64,000 nucleotides of DNA from Tsukamurella spumae (GTDB lineage: Bacteria; Actinomycetota; Actinomycetes; Mycobacteriales; Mycobacteriaceae): NCBI RefSeq assembly GCF_012396015.1, contig NZ_JAAXOQ010000011.1, forward strand, positions 1-64,000. Reading direction: 5' to 3'. Shown piece by piece: positions 10,976-20,305 of this stretch (its first letter is position 1; each line of letters begins with the position of its first letter). The position numbers were made by a program, and so were the translations under genes. The notes beneath the pieces were generated by a model that had not been told where the DNA came from, did no database searches, and saw only the letters and a program-made list of their open reading frames with translations.

Positions 10976-11929
10976 GTGGCGGTCGCGCGGCTCACCGGTC
11001 CGCTCGAGGACCAGTTGCGCGCGTACGTCGATCACCTCACGGTCGAGCGCGGCGCCGCCGCGAACACGCTCAGCAGCTACCGCCGGGATCTCGCGCGCTA
11101 CCGCGAGTACCTGTTCGGGCTCGGTGTCGACGACCTCGGTGCCGTGACCGAGGCCCAGGTCAGCGGGTTCCTCGTGGCCCTGCGCTCCGGTTCCGACGAC
11201 CATCCGCCGCTGGCGGCGAGCTCCGCCGCCCGCTCGCTCATCGCGGTGCGGGGGCTGCACCGGTTCGCGGCCGCCGAGGGCATGACCGCGGCCGATGTCG
11301 CCCGCGAGGTGCGCCCGCCCGCGCCCGCGAAGCGGCTGCCCAAGGCGCTGCCCGTCGAGCAGGTGATCGCGCTGCTCGAGGCGGCGGGCGGAGACGCCGA
11401 GTCCGATACGCCTTCGCGGTTGCGGGATCGGGCGATGCTGGAGTTGCTGTACTCGTGCGGGGCACGGATCTCCGAGGTCACGGCGCTGGACGTCGACGAC
11501 ATCGATGCGGAGTCGCGGTCCGTGGTCCTGCTCGGCAAGGGCGGCAAGCAACGGGTGGTGCCGATCGGCCGGCCGGCGCTGGCGGCATTGGACGCGTACC
11601 TGGTTCGGGGGCGGCCGGCGCTGGTGAAGCGGTCGAATCCGGCGCTCTTCCTCAACGTGCGCGGCGGGAGACTGTCCCGGCAGTCGGCGTGGCAGGTGCT
11701 GTCCGCGGCGGCGGAGCGCGCGGGGATCGATACTTCGACGGTGCACGTGTCCCCGCACACCCTCCGCCACTCGTTCGCCACGCACCTGCTGGAGGGCGGC
11801 GCCGACGTGCGCGTGGTGCAGGAGCTTTTGGGCCACGCCTCGGTGACGACGACGCAGGTCTACACGCTGGTGACGGTGCAGGCGCTGCGCGAGGTGTACG
11901 CATCCGCGCATCCGCGGGCTTTGGGCTGA
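10976..11929 (+). CDS. xerD: Site-specific tyrosine recombinase XerD
   Basis: 317 aa. The N-terminal SAM-like core-binding domain (residues 1 to about 105) is followed by the catalytic domain. The catalytic set is visible: Arg in GARISE, Lys in LGKGGKQR, HxxR in HTLRHSFA, His in LLGHAS and nucleophile Tyr in TQVYTL. XerD and XerC resolve chromosome dimers at dif. GTG 10976 is 2 bases after the NUDIX stop and overlaps its purine-rich end. In M. tuberculosis the homologue sits at the same place. No dif-like site was recognised in the window. Confidence 0.95.
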   Translation: MAVARLTGPLEDQLRAYVDHLTVERGAAANTLSSYRRDLARYREYLFGLGVDDLGAVTEAQVSGFLVALRSGSDDHPPLAASSAARSLIAVRGLHRFAAAEGMTAADVAREVRPPAPAKRLPKALPVEQVIALLEAAGGDAESDTPSRLRDRAMLELLYSCGARISEVTALDVDDIDAESRSVVLLGKGGKQRVVPIGRPALAALDAYLVRGRPALVKRSNPALFLNVRGGRLSRQSAWQVLSAAAERAGIDTSTVHVSPHTLRHSFATHLLEGGADVRVVQELLGHASVTTTQVYTLVTVQALREVYASAHPRALG

Positions 11930-11989
11930 ACGCCGGAACAGCTCGGCGCGGCCGCGTGCGAGGTGGGGTCGGTCGCGGAGTGATGCGCC

Positions 11990-12043
11990 CGATGCATACC
12001 TTCTGAACTGCATCGATTGGTTCAGGGTATGCGTTCGATGCAT
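11990..12043 (+). promoter_or_regulatory. Hairpin and repeated CGATGCATA boxes upstream of the Ser/Thr kinase
   Basis: In the 198-base gap between xerD and the kinase, 11994-12008 pairs with 12020-12032 over 13 bp with a 2-base bulge. The loop of that hairpin, TGCATCGA (12009-12016), is exactly complementary to TCGATGCA (12035-12042), so two mutually exclusive folds are possible. CGATGCATA occurs at both ends (11990 and 12036). The element could be a DNA operator with half-sites or an RNA switch. No protein or ligand can be assigned. Confidence 0.5.
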
Positions 12044-12127
12044 ATCCTCCCCGGGGAGTGGTCAATGAACGCCCTGCGTTCGAGCAGCTGCGCGCTACTG
12101 TTTCACCACACAGCAGGGGAGGTTGGT

Positions 12128-14023
12128 GTGATCGAACCGGGGACGACGTTCGCGGGGTATGTCATCGAGCGGCGGCTCGGTGCGGGCGGCATGGGCGAGG
12201 TGTACGTCGGGCGGCATCCGCGGTTGCCGCGGTCGGATGCGATCAAGGTTCTCGGGGCGCAGGTCAGTGGCGATGCGCAGTACCGGGCGCGATTCCAGCG
12301 GGAGGCCGAGCTGGCTGCTTCGCTTGCGCATCCGGCGATCGTTCCGGTGCACGACCAGGGGGAGGACGACGGTCGGTTGTGGATCAGCATGCAGCTGATC
12401 GACGGGACGGACGTCGCGAAGCTCGCCGCGGCGGGCCCGATTCCGGTGCCGGAGGTCGCCAGGATCATCTCGACGGTGGCCGACGCCCTCGATTTCGCCG
12501 GGGCCCGTGGGCTCGTGCACCGGGACGTGAAGCCCGCGAACATCCTCGTCAGCGCGGCCGGTCACGTGATGCTCACCGACTTCGGTATCGCGCGGATGGG
12601 GGCGGAGGCGTCCGACCTGACGGGGACGGGCGTGACGGTGGGGACGCTGAACTACGCGTCGCCAGAGCAACTGCGGGCGGACGCCGTCGATACCCGTTCG
12701 GATCAGTACTCACTGGCCGCCACGGCGTATCACCTGCTGGCGGGGGTACCCCCGTTCGCGGGCACGAACGCGGTGCAGGTGATCTCGGGTCATCTGAGCT
12801 CGCCAGTGCCGCCGCTCAGTTCCCGACGGGGCGGTCTGCCGGCTTCCGTCGACGATGTGCTGGCCCGCGGAATGGCGAAGGATGCGGCGCAGCGGTTCGG
12901 ATCGAGTCGCGAGTTCGCTGCCGCACTGCAGACCGCGCTCCTCGCACCGCATTCCGATGTGACCCTGCAGGCCGCGCCGGTCCCGTACGCGATGCCGACG
13001 ATCCGGCCTGCCCTACCGACCCAGCCGTCGCCCGTCCCGGTGGACCCGGTCGACGCCGCGTGCCAGGCGGCCCTCCGTGCCCGGGACGCGTTGGACAGTG
13101 GAGTCGCGGCGCGCGCGGAGCTCGAACTCGATGGCCTACGAGATGCGCTGGTGCGGATGATCGGAGCGCGCACCGGCGCGCCCGCCGGGCAGCTGCTCAC
13201 CGAGGACCGAGACCGGGTCCGTGCCACGGAGGTGTCCAAGCGCACCTTCGCCGGGCTGGAGAAGGCGTTCGCGAGCGCCGTCGGGATTCTCGATGACGAG
13301 TTGCGTGCGGTCGCTCCTGATACGGCCGATGCGGTGTCGCTTCCGCTGCTCGAGGAGATCGCCCGGAAGCGTACCGACGCTGATCGGGCCGGTGGTCGCG
13401 CGTCGTCGCGTGCCCTGCTGCCACGTGGGAACTGGTTGGTCAGCGCCGCGGTGATCGCCCTATCGGCGATTGTGTTCCTCGGTTTGGAGGGGGTGCGAGG
13501 CGCGCGGTTCTGGGCTGCGCTTCCTGTGGGGCTCCCCTGGTCGGCGGTGGGACTGCTGATTACGGCGATTTACCTCGTTGCCACCGCGAATACGGTAGTC
13601 CGCCGTCTCTCGGCCGGTGGTGTCGTGATTCTCGCAGCGGCCATCTGGGTCTGGTCCGATTATTCTTTCCTGCTCGTGCTGTCCAACTGGGTTTCGGCGG
13701 GCTTGACATTGCTGACTCCGCTGGCCTGGGGGCTCGGCCGCCGCCGAGGACTGGCGTGGCTGTGGTCGCTAGTCGCCGGGTTCCTATTCGGGCAGGTTGC
13801 AGGCTTGGTCGCGCATGCCGCGGCGTATGTCAATGGCGTCCAAACCGAGCACGGCTGGATTGCGCTGCTCATCATCGGACTGATATTTCCGATCCTCGTG
13901 ACCGGCCTGTTGGGCTGGCTGATCGACTGGCTGCGGCACCGTCGGGAAGTGGGCCGGGGCGCACCGTCGAACCCGGGGACCGCGCCGTTCGATCCCAGCG
14001 CACCGACGCAGCTGCGGGGCTGA
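12128..14023 (+). CDS. Receptor-like Ser/Thr protein kinase with polytopic C-terminal membrane domain
   Basis: 631 aa from GTG 12128, behind the strong site AGGGGAGG (12114-12121). The kinase domain spans residues 10 to about 275, with glycine loop GAGGMGEVY, ATP-binding Lys40 in AIK, catalytic HRDVKPANIL, metal-binding DFG in LTDFGIARMG and activation-loop threonines before the NYASPEQL segment. A cytoplasmic linker of about 160 residues follows. The last 190 residues hold about six hydrophobic segments and end in a basic tail with a Pro-rich tip. Mycobacterial Pkn kinases usually have one membrane helix and an extracellular sensor, so this architecture is unusual. The gene interrupts the xerD-parA order seen in M. 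tuberculosis. Confidence 0.9.
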   Translation: MIEPGTTFAGYVIERRLGAGGMGEVYVGRHPRLPRSDAIKVLGAQVSGDAQYRARFQREAELAASLAHPAIVPVHDQGEDDGRLWISMQLIDGTDVAKLAAAGPIPVPEVARIISTVADALDFAGARGLVHRDVKPANILVSAAGHVMLTDFGIARMGAEASDLTGTGVTVGTLNYASPEQLRADAVDTRSDQYSLAATAYHLLAGVPPFAGTNAVQVISGHLSSPVPPLSSRRGGLPASVDDVLARGMAKDAAQRFGSSREFAAALQTALLAPHSDVTLQAAPVPYAMPTIRPALPTQPSPVPVDPVDAACQAALRARDALDSGVAARAELELDGLRDALVRMIGARTGAPAGQLLTEDRDRVRATEVSKRTFAGLEKAFASAVGILDDELRAVAPDTADAVSLPLLEEIARKRTDADRAGGRASSRALLPRGNWLVSAAVIALSAIVFLGLEGVRGARFWAALPVGLPWSAVGLLITAIYLVATANTVVRRLSAGGVVILAAAIWVWSDYSFLLVLSNWVSAGLTLLTPLAWGLGRRRGLAWLWSLVAGFLFGQVAGLVAHAAAYVNGVQTEHGWIALLIIGLIFPILVTGLLGWLIDWLRHRREVGRGAPSNPGTAPFDPSAPTQLRG

Positions 14024-14094
14024 CCCGCGTGCCGCTGCGGCAGCGCGTGCACCGCGCGCATTAGGGTGGGTGGGGACGTATCTGGAGGTGGACA

Positions 14095-15015
14095 TTGGCG
14101 GCAGCGCCGGACGCGGAGAACCCTGGCCTGGACCTGGGCGATCTCGCGCACCATCCTGCGGCTCGGGATCCGCACGACGACAGCCTCGACGCCACCGGTC
14201 GGCCGTACGTCGAGTTCCCGGAGCCCACGCCGAAGACGAGCCACGGCCCCGCGCGCGTCATCGCGGTGTGCAACCAGAAGGGCGGCGTCGGCAAGACGAC
14301 GACCACGATCAACCTCGGTGCCTCGCTCGCGGCGTACGGCCGCCGGGTGCTGCTCGTCGACCTCGACCCGCAGGGCGCGCTGTCCGCGGGCCTCGGTGTG
14401 GCGCACCACGAGCTCGAGCTCACGGTGCACAACCTGCTCATGGAGTCGCGCGTCTCCGCCGACGACGTGCTGCTGCGCACCCGGGTCGACGGGCTCGACC
14501 TGCTGCCGTCGAACATCGATCTCTCGGCGGCGGAGATCCAGCTGGTCAACGAGGTGGGCCGCGAGCAGACTCTCGGCCGGGCGCTGTACCCGGTGCTGGA
14601 CCGCTACGACTACATCCTCATCGACTGTCAGCCCTCGCTGGGGCTGCTGACGGTGAATGCGCTCGCCGCCGCCGAGCAGGTCCTGATCCCCATGGAATGC
14701 GAGTACTTCGCACTGCGCGGTCTCGCGCTGCTGACCGACACCGTCGACAAGGTCAAGGACCGCCTCAACCCGCGGCTCGACCTGGCGGGGATCGTGGTCA
14801 CGATGTTCGACGCCCGCACCTTGCACTCGCGCGACGTGATGGCCCGCGTCGTCGAGGTGTTCGGCGACGCGGTGTACCACTCGGTGATCTCGCGCACGGT
14901 CCGCTTCCCGGAGACCTCCGTCGCGGGGGAGCCGATCACCTCCTGGGCGCCGAAGTCGTCCGGCGCCAATGCCTATCGCGCCCTCGCGCGCGAGGTGATC
15001 GCGCAGGAGAAGTGA
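14095..15015 (+). CDS. parA: ParA-family chromosome-partitioning ATPase
   Basis: 306 aa starting at TTG 14095, with GGAGGTG at 14084-14090. A disordered N-terminus of about 50 residues precedes the deviant Walker A motif KGGVGKTTT (residues 62-70), with the signature Lys62. Switch motifs DLDPQGALS and DCQPSLGLL follow. This is the second, ScpAB-linked ParA/Soj (Rv1708 type), not the oriC copy. The stop overlaps the scpA start (GTGA), so parA-scpA-scpB form one operon and probably act together on nucleoid organisation. TAGGGT at 14062-14067 may be its -10 box. Confidence 0.93.
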   Translation: MAAAPDAENPGLDLGDLAHHPAARDPHDDSLDATGRPYVEFPEPTPKTSHGPARVIAVCNQKGGVGKTTTTINLGASLAAYGRRVLLVDLDPQGALSAGLGVAHHELELTVHNLLMESRVSADDVLLRTRVDGLDLLPSNIDLSAAEIQLVNEVGREQTLGRALYPVLDRYDYILIDCQPSLGLLTVNALAAAEQVLIPMECEYFALRGLALLTDTVDKVKDRLNPRLDLAGIVVTMFDARTLHSRDVMARVVEVFGDAVYHSVISRTVRFPETSVAGEPITSWAPKSSGANAYRALAREVIAQEK

Positions 15016-15953
15016 GCCCCACCGACACGCAGCCGATCGACGCCGAGCCGATCGAGGCACTGGCGGAGTCGGCCGCGCCCGACGCTCCCGATCCCGTGCC
15101 CGACGGCGCCGCCCCTGCGGACGGGGAGCCGGAGGCGCCGTCGGGCTTCACGGTGAAGCTCGCGAACTTCGAGGGCCCCTTCGACCTGCTGCTGCAGCTG
15201 ATCGGCGGGCACCGACTGGACGTCACCGAGGTGGCGCTGCACGTGGTCACGGACGAGTTCATCGCGTACACCAAGCAGCTCGGCGCACAGGCGGACCTGG
15301 ACCAGACGACGGAGTTCCTCGTCGTCGCGGCGACGCTCCTCGACCTCAAGGCCGCGCGTCTGCTGCCCGCGGGCGAGGTCGAGGACGCCGAGGACCTCGC
15401 GCTGCTCGAGGCCCGCGACCTGTTGTTCGCGCGGCTGCTGCAGTACCGCGCGTACAAGCAGGTCGCCGAGCTGATGGCCCAGCTGGAGGCGAAGGCGAAC
15501 CGTCGTTACCCCCGGGCCGTGGGCCTCGAGCCCCGGTTCGAGGAGCTCGTGCCGCCCGTCCGGCTGGGAGTCACGGCGGAGCAGTTCGCCCTGGTCGCGG
15601 TGTCCGCGTTCACGCCCAAGGTGAAGCCGACGGTGGGCCTCGGGCACCTGCACGTGCCGAAGGTGTCGGTCCCCGAGCAGGCCAAGCTCATCGCGGCGCG
15701 CCTGCGCGAGCGACCGGACCACTGGGCGGGTTTCGCGGAGCTCGTCGCCGACTGCGACTCGGGTATCGCCGTCATCGCCCGGTTCCTCGCCCTGCTCGAG
15801 CTCTACCGCGAGCGGGCGGTGCTGTTCGATCAGCCCGAGGCCCTGGGCGACCTCAAGGTCCGCTGGTCCGGCGAGAACGATGGCACCGTGGTGGGCGGGA
15901 CCCGCGACGAGTACGACGAGACCCCCGACGACAACTGGAACGAGGAGCCGTGA
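15012..15953 (+). CDS. scpA: Segregation and condensation protein A
   Basis: 313 aa kleisin of the SMC-ScpA-ScpB condensin. Residues 1-50 are an acidic, Pro-rich tail. The conserved start of the kleisin fold is FTVKLANFEGPFDLLLQLI, followed by DVTEVALHVVTDEFI. The C-terminal winged helix region contains FLALLELYRERAVLFDQ. The last 20 residues are acidic. GTG 15012 overlaps the parA stop by 4 bases, and the scpA stop overlaps the scpB start, so translation of the three proteins is coupled. Confidence 0.95.
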   Translation: MSPTDTQPIDAEPIEALAESAAPDAPDPVPDGAAPADGEPEAPSGFTVKLANFEGPFDLLLQLIGGHRLDVTEVALHVVTDEFIAYTKQLGAQADLDQTTEFLVVAATLLDLKAARLLPAGEVEDAEDLALLEARDLLFARLLQYRAYKQVAELMAQLEAKANRRYPRAVGLEPRFEELVPPVRLGVTAEQFALVAVSAFTPKVKPTVGLGHLHVPKVSVPEQAKLIAARLRERPDHWAGFAELVADCDSGIAVIARFLALLELYRERAVLFDQPEALGDLKVRWSGENDGTVVGGTRDEYDETPDDNWNEEP

Positions 15954-16606
15954 TGACCGAGGAGGCCGAGGGCTTCGCCCTGGTCGAGGGCATGGAGCCC
16001 GACGAGCTGCGATCGGCGCTCGAGGCGCTCCTCCTCGTCGTGGACGCCCCCGCGACCGCCGAGCAGCTGGGTGCCGCCCTGGAGGAGCCGGAGGAGCGGA
16101 TCACCGCCGACCTGCGCGCATGGGCCGGGGAACTCACCGAGCGCCGTTCCGGGATGGAGCTGCGCGAGTCCGCCGAGGGGTGGCGCCTCTACAGCCGGGC
16201 GGAGTACGCGCCCTATGTCGAGCGCCTGCTGCTCGACGGGGTGCGCTCCAAGCTCACCCGCGCCGCGCTGGAGACCCTCGCGGTGATCGCCTACAAGCAA
16301 CCCGTGACCCGCTCCCAGGTCGGCGCGGTGCGCGGGGTGAACGTCGACGGCGTCATGCGCACCCTCGCGGCCCGCGGTCTCATCGCCGAGGCCGGAGCGA
16401 TCGCCGGCGCCACGACCTACGTGACCACCGACATGTTCCTCGAGCGGCTCGGCCTGACCTCGCTCGACGAGCTGCCGCCGCTCGCGCCCCTGCTCCCCGA
16501 GGTCGACGTGATCGAGGACCTCAGCTCGCACCTCGACGAGGAGCCGCGGTTCGCCAAACTCGGCCGCAGGAGCGCCGACGTGATCGGATTCGATCCCGAT
16601 GCCTGA
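15950..16606 (+). CDS. scpB: Segregation and condensation protein B
   Basis: 218 aa (217 if the adjacent ATG 15953 is used). Two winged-helix domains are visible: ELRSALEALLLVVDAP and, further on, TRAALETLAVIAYKQPVTRSQVGAVRGVNVDGVMRTL. The latter is the most conserved ScpB segment. It is the partner of ScpA in condensin. The start overlaps scpA by 4 bases and the end overlaps the following membrane protein gene by 8 bases. Confidence 0.95.
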   Translation: MMTEEAEGFALVEGMEPDELRSALEALLLVVDAPATAEQLGAALEEPEERITADLRAWAGELTERRSGMELRESAEGWRLYSRAEYAPYVERLLLDGVRSKLTRAALETLAVIAYKQPVTRSQVGAVRGVNVDGVMRTLAARGLIAEAGAIAGATTYVTTDMFLERLGLTSLDELPPLAPLLPEVDVIEDLSSHLDEEPRFAKLGRRSADVIGFDPDA

Positions 16607-17177
16607 TCTCTCCGCCGTCCTCCGGGAGGCCTTCCCGCTCGGCGCCGCAGGTCCGACGGTGCGCCGCTGGTGGCCGCTCGTTCTCACCGGGCTCGTGGCC
16701 GTGTTCACCGTCTGGGCGGCGACGGCGCCGTGGTTCGGGCTCAGTGTGGGCAGAGTGGGCGTGCCGGTCGGGTTCACGGGCACCGGCCGGACCGTGGACA
16801 CCGGCGATCACGGGGCCGGTGCGAGCACCGACGGCGTGATCCCGTGGGGCTATGTCACCGCCGGGCTCGCGATCGTCGCGCTGATCCTGGTGATCGTCGC
16901 GACGCTGCGCCCCGTCTTCGGCCTGCGCGGGCGTGCGATCGCGAGCGGGCTGCTCGGGCTCGCCGCGGTGCTGTCGATCCTGCTCTGGATCTTCCCCTCG
17001 ATGATGATGAGCGGTCTCGACGACCTGACCGGCGCGAAGGAGGGCGGCGATCCGCTGTTCTTCCCGCCGAGGGCCGGTCTGGTCTGGACCATCGTGCTCA
17101 CGTCCGTCGGAGCGACGGTGCTGTTCATGGGCCGCCGCAACCGCTCGCTGAGTGAGCTGCGCGCCGCGCCGCGCTGA
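16599..17177 (+). CDS. Four-helix membrane protein, unknown function
   Basis: 192 aa. Hydrophobic segments lie near residues 25-45, 85-103, 112-133 and 158-175. The loop between helices 1 and 2 (about 40 residues, Gly/Thr rich) would be extracytoplasmic. It ends with a basic tail. The gene overlaps scpB by 8 bases and belongs to the same transcript. No family recognised; the pattern resembles the tryptophan-rich Trp_oprn_chp membrane proteins, but that is a weak guess. Confidence 0.75.
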   Translation: MPDLSAVLREAFPLGAAGPTVRRWWPLVLTGLVAVFTVWAATAPWFGLSVGRVGVPVGFTGTGRTVDTGDHGAGASTDGVIPWGYVTAGLAIVALILVIVATLRPVFGLRGRAIASGLLGLAAVLSILLWIFPSMMMSGLDDLTGAKEGGDPLFFPPRAGLVWTIVLTSVGATVLFMGRRNRSLSELRAAPR

Positions 17178-17219
17178 CGAATACCGATTTCGGCCGCGAC
17201 CTGCGATCATGGAACGATC

Positions 17220-18164
17220 ATGAACAGACCCGCTCGCCGTGATGGCACACCGGACAGAAACCGAACCAGCGCACCGAAACAGGGTGCCAAGAGGGCCCAG
17301 AAGCAGGCCGGGCGCCAGGGTGGCGTACCCCGCCTCTCGAACGCGAAACCCGCACGCACGCAGAACGTCCCCGTGCCGGACCCGGAGGACTACGCACCGT
17401 CGGACCCGACCGCCGCGCTCGCGGCACCGGGCGAGCAGATCCGGCTGCAGAAGGTGCTCGCGCAGGCCGGCGTCGCGTCGCGGCGCGTCGCCGAGGACAT
17501 GATCGCCGATGGCCGCGTCGAGGTCGACGGCGAGATCGTGATCGAACAGGGGCGCCGCGTCGACCCGAACGTCGCGGTGGTCCGTGTCGACGGGGTGCGC
17601 GTGCTGGTGAACGAGAACCTCGTGCACCTGGTGCTTAACAAGCCGCGCGGCTGGCAGTCGACGATGAGCGACGACATGGGCCGCCCCTGCGTGGGCGACA
17701 TCGTCGCCGAGCGCGTCGCCGCGGGGCAGCGACTCTTCCACGTCGGCCGGCTCGACGCCGACACCGAGGGCCTGCTGCTCGTCACCAACGACGGTGAGCT
17801 GGCGCACCGCCTCATGCACCCGTCGTACGAGGTGCCCAAGACCTACCTGGCGTGGGTGCACGGCGAGGTGCCGCGCAGCCTCGGGAGCAAGCTGCGGAGC
17901 GGCGTGGAGCTCGAGGACGGCCCGGTGCGGGCGGACAAGTTCTCCGTGCTCGAGGCCTCCGAGGGCCGGTCGATGGTGCGCATCGTGCTGCACGAGGGGC
18001 GCAAGCACATCGTCCGGCGACTCCTCGCGGAGGTCGGGCATCCCGTCGAGCGGCTGGTGCGCACGCACGTGGGGTCGGTCGCGCTCGGCGATCAGCGCCC
18101 GGGCTCGCTGCGCGTGCTCGGCCGGGACGAAGTGGGTTCGCTGTACAAGGCGGTGGGATTGTGA
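17220..18164 (+). CDS. rluB: 23S rRNA pseudouridine synthase RluB-type
   Basis: 314 aa. A basic, disordered N-terminal tail of about 70 residues precedes an S4 domain ([21 protein letters not shown]). The RsuA/RluB catalytic domain follows, with the essential Asp in [16 protein letters not shown]. Tail motifs [23 protein letters not shown] are typical of the RsuA/RluB group. The long basic extension is usual in actinobacterial members. The stop overlaps the cmk start (GTGA). The exact target uridine is inferred from the family. Confidence 0.92.
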   Translation: MNRPARRDGTPDRNRTSAPKQGAKRAQKQAGRQGGVPRLSNAKPARTQNVPVPDPEDYAPSDPTAALAAPGEQIRLQKVLAQAGVASRRVAEDMIADGRVEVDGEIVIEQGRRVDPNVAVVRVDGVRVLVNENLVHLVLNKPRGWQSTMSDDMGRPCVGDIVAERVAAGQRLFHVGRLDADTEGLLLVTNDGELAHRLMHPSYEVPKTYLAWVHGEVPRSLGSKLRSGVELEDGPVRADKFSVLEASEGRSMVRIVLHEGRKHIVRRLLAEVGHPVERLVRTHVGSVALGDQRPGSLRVLGRDEVGSLYKAVGL

Positions 18165-18862
18165 CGCTCGTGATCGCGATGGACGGCCCGTCCGGGACGG
18201 GCAAGTCGACGGTGGCCCGCCGCATCGCCGAGAACCTCGGCGCGCGGTACCTGGACACCGGCGCCATGTACCGCGCCGCGACGGTGTGGGCCCTGGACCA
18301 GGAGCTCGATCTGACGGATCCGGCGGCCATCGCCGCCGGCACCGCCGACCTGCCGCTCGCGATGGGCTGCGACCCGCTGTCCGAGCAGGTCGAGCTCGAC
18401 GAGATCTCGGTCACGCGCCGGATCCGCGAGGACGACGTGACCGCGGCGGTCTCCGCGGTCTCCGCCGTGCCCGAGGTGCGGGAGCAGTTGGTGGACTACC
18501 AGCGGGCGATCGCGGCGGACGACGAGACGCCGATCGTGGTGGAGGGGCGCGACATCGGCACCGTCGTCTTCCCCGACGCACCGGTGAAGATCTACCTGAC
18601 CGCATCCGCGGAGGCGCGCGCGCAGCGCCGCCACGCGCAGAACCTGGAGCTGGGCCTGCCCAGCGACTACGAGGCGGTGCTCGCCTCGGTGCAGCGCCGC
18701 GACGGGCTGGACTCGACGCGGAAGGTCTCGCCCCTGCGGCCGGCCGAGGACGCGATCGAACTGGACTCGTCGGACATGAACCTGGAGGAGACCGTCGCGG
18801 CGGTGGCCGAGTTGGCCGACCGCGCGCTGGCCGCCTCCCGCGAGAAGGAGGTCACGCGATGA
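18161..18862 (+). CDS. cmk: Cytidylate kinase
   Basis: 233 aa. Phosphorylates CMP and dCMP, complementing pyrG in pyrimidine supply. The P-loop GPSGTGKST is at residues 9-17. [12 protein letters not shown] and [15 protein letters not shown] are characteristic CMP-kinase motifs, and [22 protein letters not shown] closes the lid region. GTG 18161 overlaps the rluB stop by 4 bases, and the cmk stop overlaps the der ATG by 4 bases. Confidence 0.96.
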   Translation: MTLVIAMDGPSGTGKSTVARRIAENLGARYLDTGAMYRAATVWALDQELDLTDPAAIAAGTADLPLAMGCDPLSEQVELDEISVTRRIREDDVTAAVSAVSAVPEVREQLVDYQRAIAADDETPIVVEGRDIGTVVFPDAPVKIYLTASAEARAQRRHAQNLELGLPSDYEAVLASVQRRDGLDSTRKVSPLRPAEDAIELDSSDMNLEETVAAVAELADRALAASREKEVTR

Positions 18863-20301
18863 GTGACAACGAGTTCGAGTACGCCGGCTCTGATGCCGCC
18901 GACGGCACCTGGGACGACGAGGGCGACTTCGCCGACTACGAGGGCGATTTCGCCGATCTCGAGGCGGAGGCCGCCGAGGCGGCGGCGAAGCTGCCGACGG
19001 TCGCGATCGTGGGCCGCCCGAACGTCGGCAAGTCGACGCTGGTGAACCGCATCCTGGGCCGCCGTGAGGCGGTGGTCGAGGACATCCCCGGCGTCACCCG
19101 CGACCGGATCAGCTACGAGGCCAACTGGGCCGGCCGCCGGTTCCTCGTGCAGGACACCGGCGGGTGGGAGCCCGACGCCAAGGGCATGCAGCAGTCGATC
19201 GCGCAGCAGGCCGAGGTCGCGATGCGCACCGCCGACGCGGTCGTCGTGGTCGTGGACGCGACCGTCGGCGCCACCGCGACCGATGAGGCTGTCGCCCGCG
19301 TGCTGCGCCGGTCGAAGACCCCGGTCATCCTCGCCGCGAACAAGGTCGACGATCAGCGCACCGAGGCCGAGGCCGCATCGCTGTGGTCGATGGGTCTCGG
19401 TGAGCCGCACACGATCTCCGCGGCGCACGGCCGCGGTACCGGTGACCTGCTCGACGTGATCCTCGAGGCCCTGCCCGAGACGCCCCGCGAGGGCACCGGT
19501 GGCACCGGACCGCGCCGCATCGCGTTGATCGGCAAGCCGAACGTGGGCAAGAGCTCGCTGCTCAACAAGCTCACGGGCGAGAACCGCTCGGTCGTCGACA
19601 ACGTCGCGGGCACCACCGTCGACCCCGTGGACTCGCTCGTCGAGCTCGGCGGCAAGACGTGGAAGGTCATCGACACCGCGGGCCTGCGCAAGAAGGTCAA
19701 CCAGGCCAGCGGCCACGAGTTCTACGCGTCGCTGCGCACCAAGGGCGCGATCGAGGCCGCCGAGGTCGCGATCGTGCTCATCGACGCCTCGCAGCCGATC
19801 ACCGAGCAGGACCTGCGGGTGCTGTCGATGGTGATCGAGTCCGGCCGCGCGCTGGTGATCGCCTACAACAAGTGGGACCTGGTCGACGAGGACCGGCGCT
19901 ACCAGCTGGAGAAGGAGATCGACCGGGAACTCGTGCAGATCCCGTGGGCGCTGCGCGTCAACATCTCCGCGCAGACCGGCCGCGCGCTGCAGAAGCTGGT
20001 CCCGGCGATCGAGACCTCGCTGGAATCGTGGGACAAGCGCATCCCGACGGGCCGCCTGAACAACTGGCTGCGCGAGGTCATGGCCGCGACCCCGCCGCCC
20101 CTGCGCGGCGGCAAGCTGCCCAAGGTGCTGTTCGCGACGCAGGCGGCCACCCGCCCGCCGACCTTCGTGCTGTTCAGCTCGGGCTTCCTCGAGGCGGGGT
20201 ACCGCCGGTTCCTCGAGCGTCGCCTCCGGGAGGAGTTCGGCTTCGAGGGGTCGCCCGTGCGGGTGAACGTCCGGGTGCGCGAGAAGCGCGCGAAGAAGTA
20301 G
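18859..20301 (+). CDS. der: Ribosome-biogenesis GTPase Der (EngA)
   Basis: 480 aa with two tandem GTPase domains. G1 motifs are GRPNVGKS (residues 52-59) and GKPNVGKSS near residue 222. G3 motifs are DTGGWE and DTAGLRKK, and G4 motifs are NKVD and NKWD. A C-terminal KH-like domain follows. Residues 1-44 are an acidic Asp/Glu/Ala-rich extension, as often found in actinobacterial Der. It acts in 50S subunit assembly. Start ATG 18859 overlaps cmk. Confidence 0.97.
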   Translation: MSDNEFEYAGSDAADGTWDDEGDFADYEGDFADLEAEAAEAAAKLPTVAIVGRPNVGKSTLVNRILGRREAVVEDIPGVTRDRISYEANWAGRRFLVQDTGGWEPDAKGMQQSIAQQAEVAMRTADAVVVVVDATVGATATDEAVARVLRRSKTPVILAANKVDDQRTEAEAASLWSMGLGEPHTISAAHGRGTGDLLDVILEALPETPREGTGGTGPRRIALIGKPNVGKSSLLNKLTGENRSVVDNVAGTTVDPVDSLVELGGKTWKVIDTAGLRKKVNQASGHEFYASLRTKGAIEAAEVAIVLIDASQPITEQDLRVLSMVIESGRALVIAYNKWDLVDEDRRYQLEKEIDRELVQIPWALRVNISAQTGRALQKLVPAIETSLESWDKRIPTGRLNNWLREVMAATPPPLRGGKLPKVLFATQAATRPPTFVLFSSGFLEAGYRRFLERRLREEFGFEGSPVRVNVRVREKRAKK

Positions 20302-20305
20302 CACC

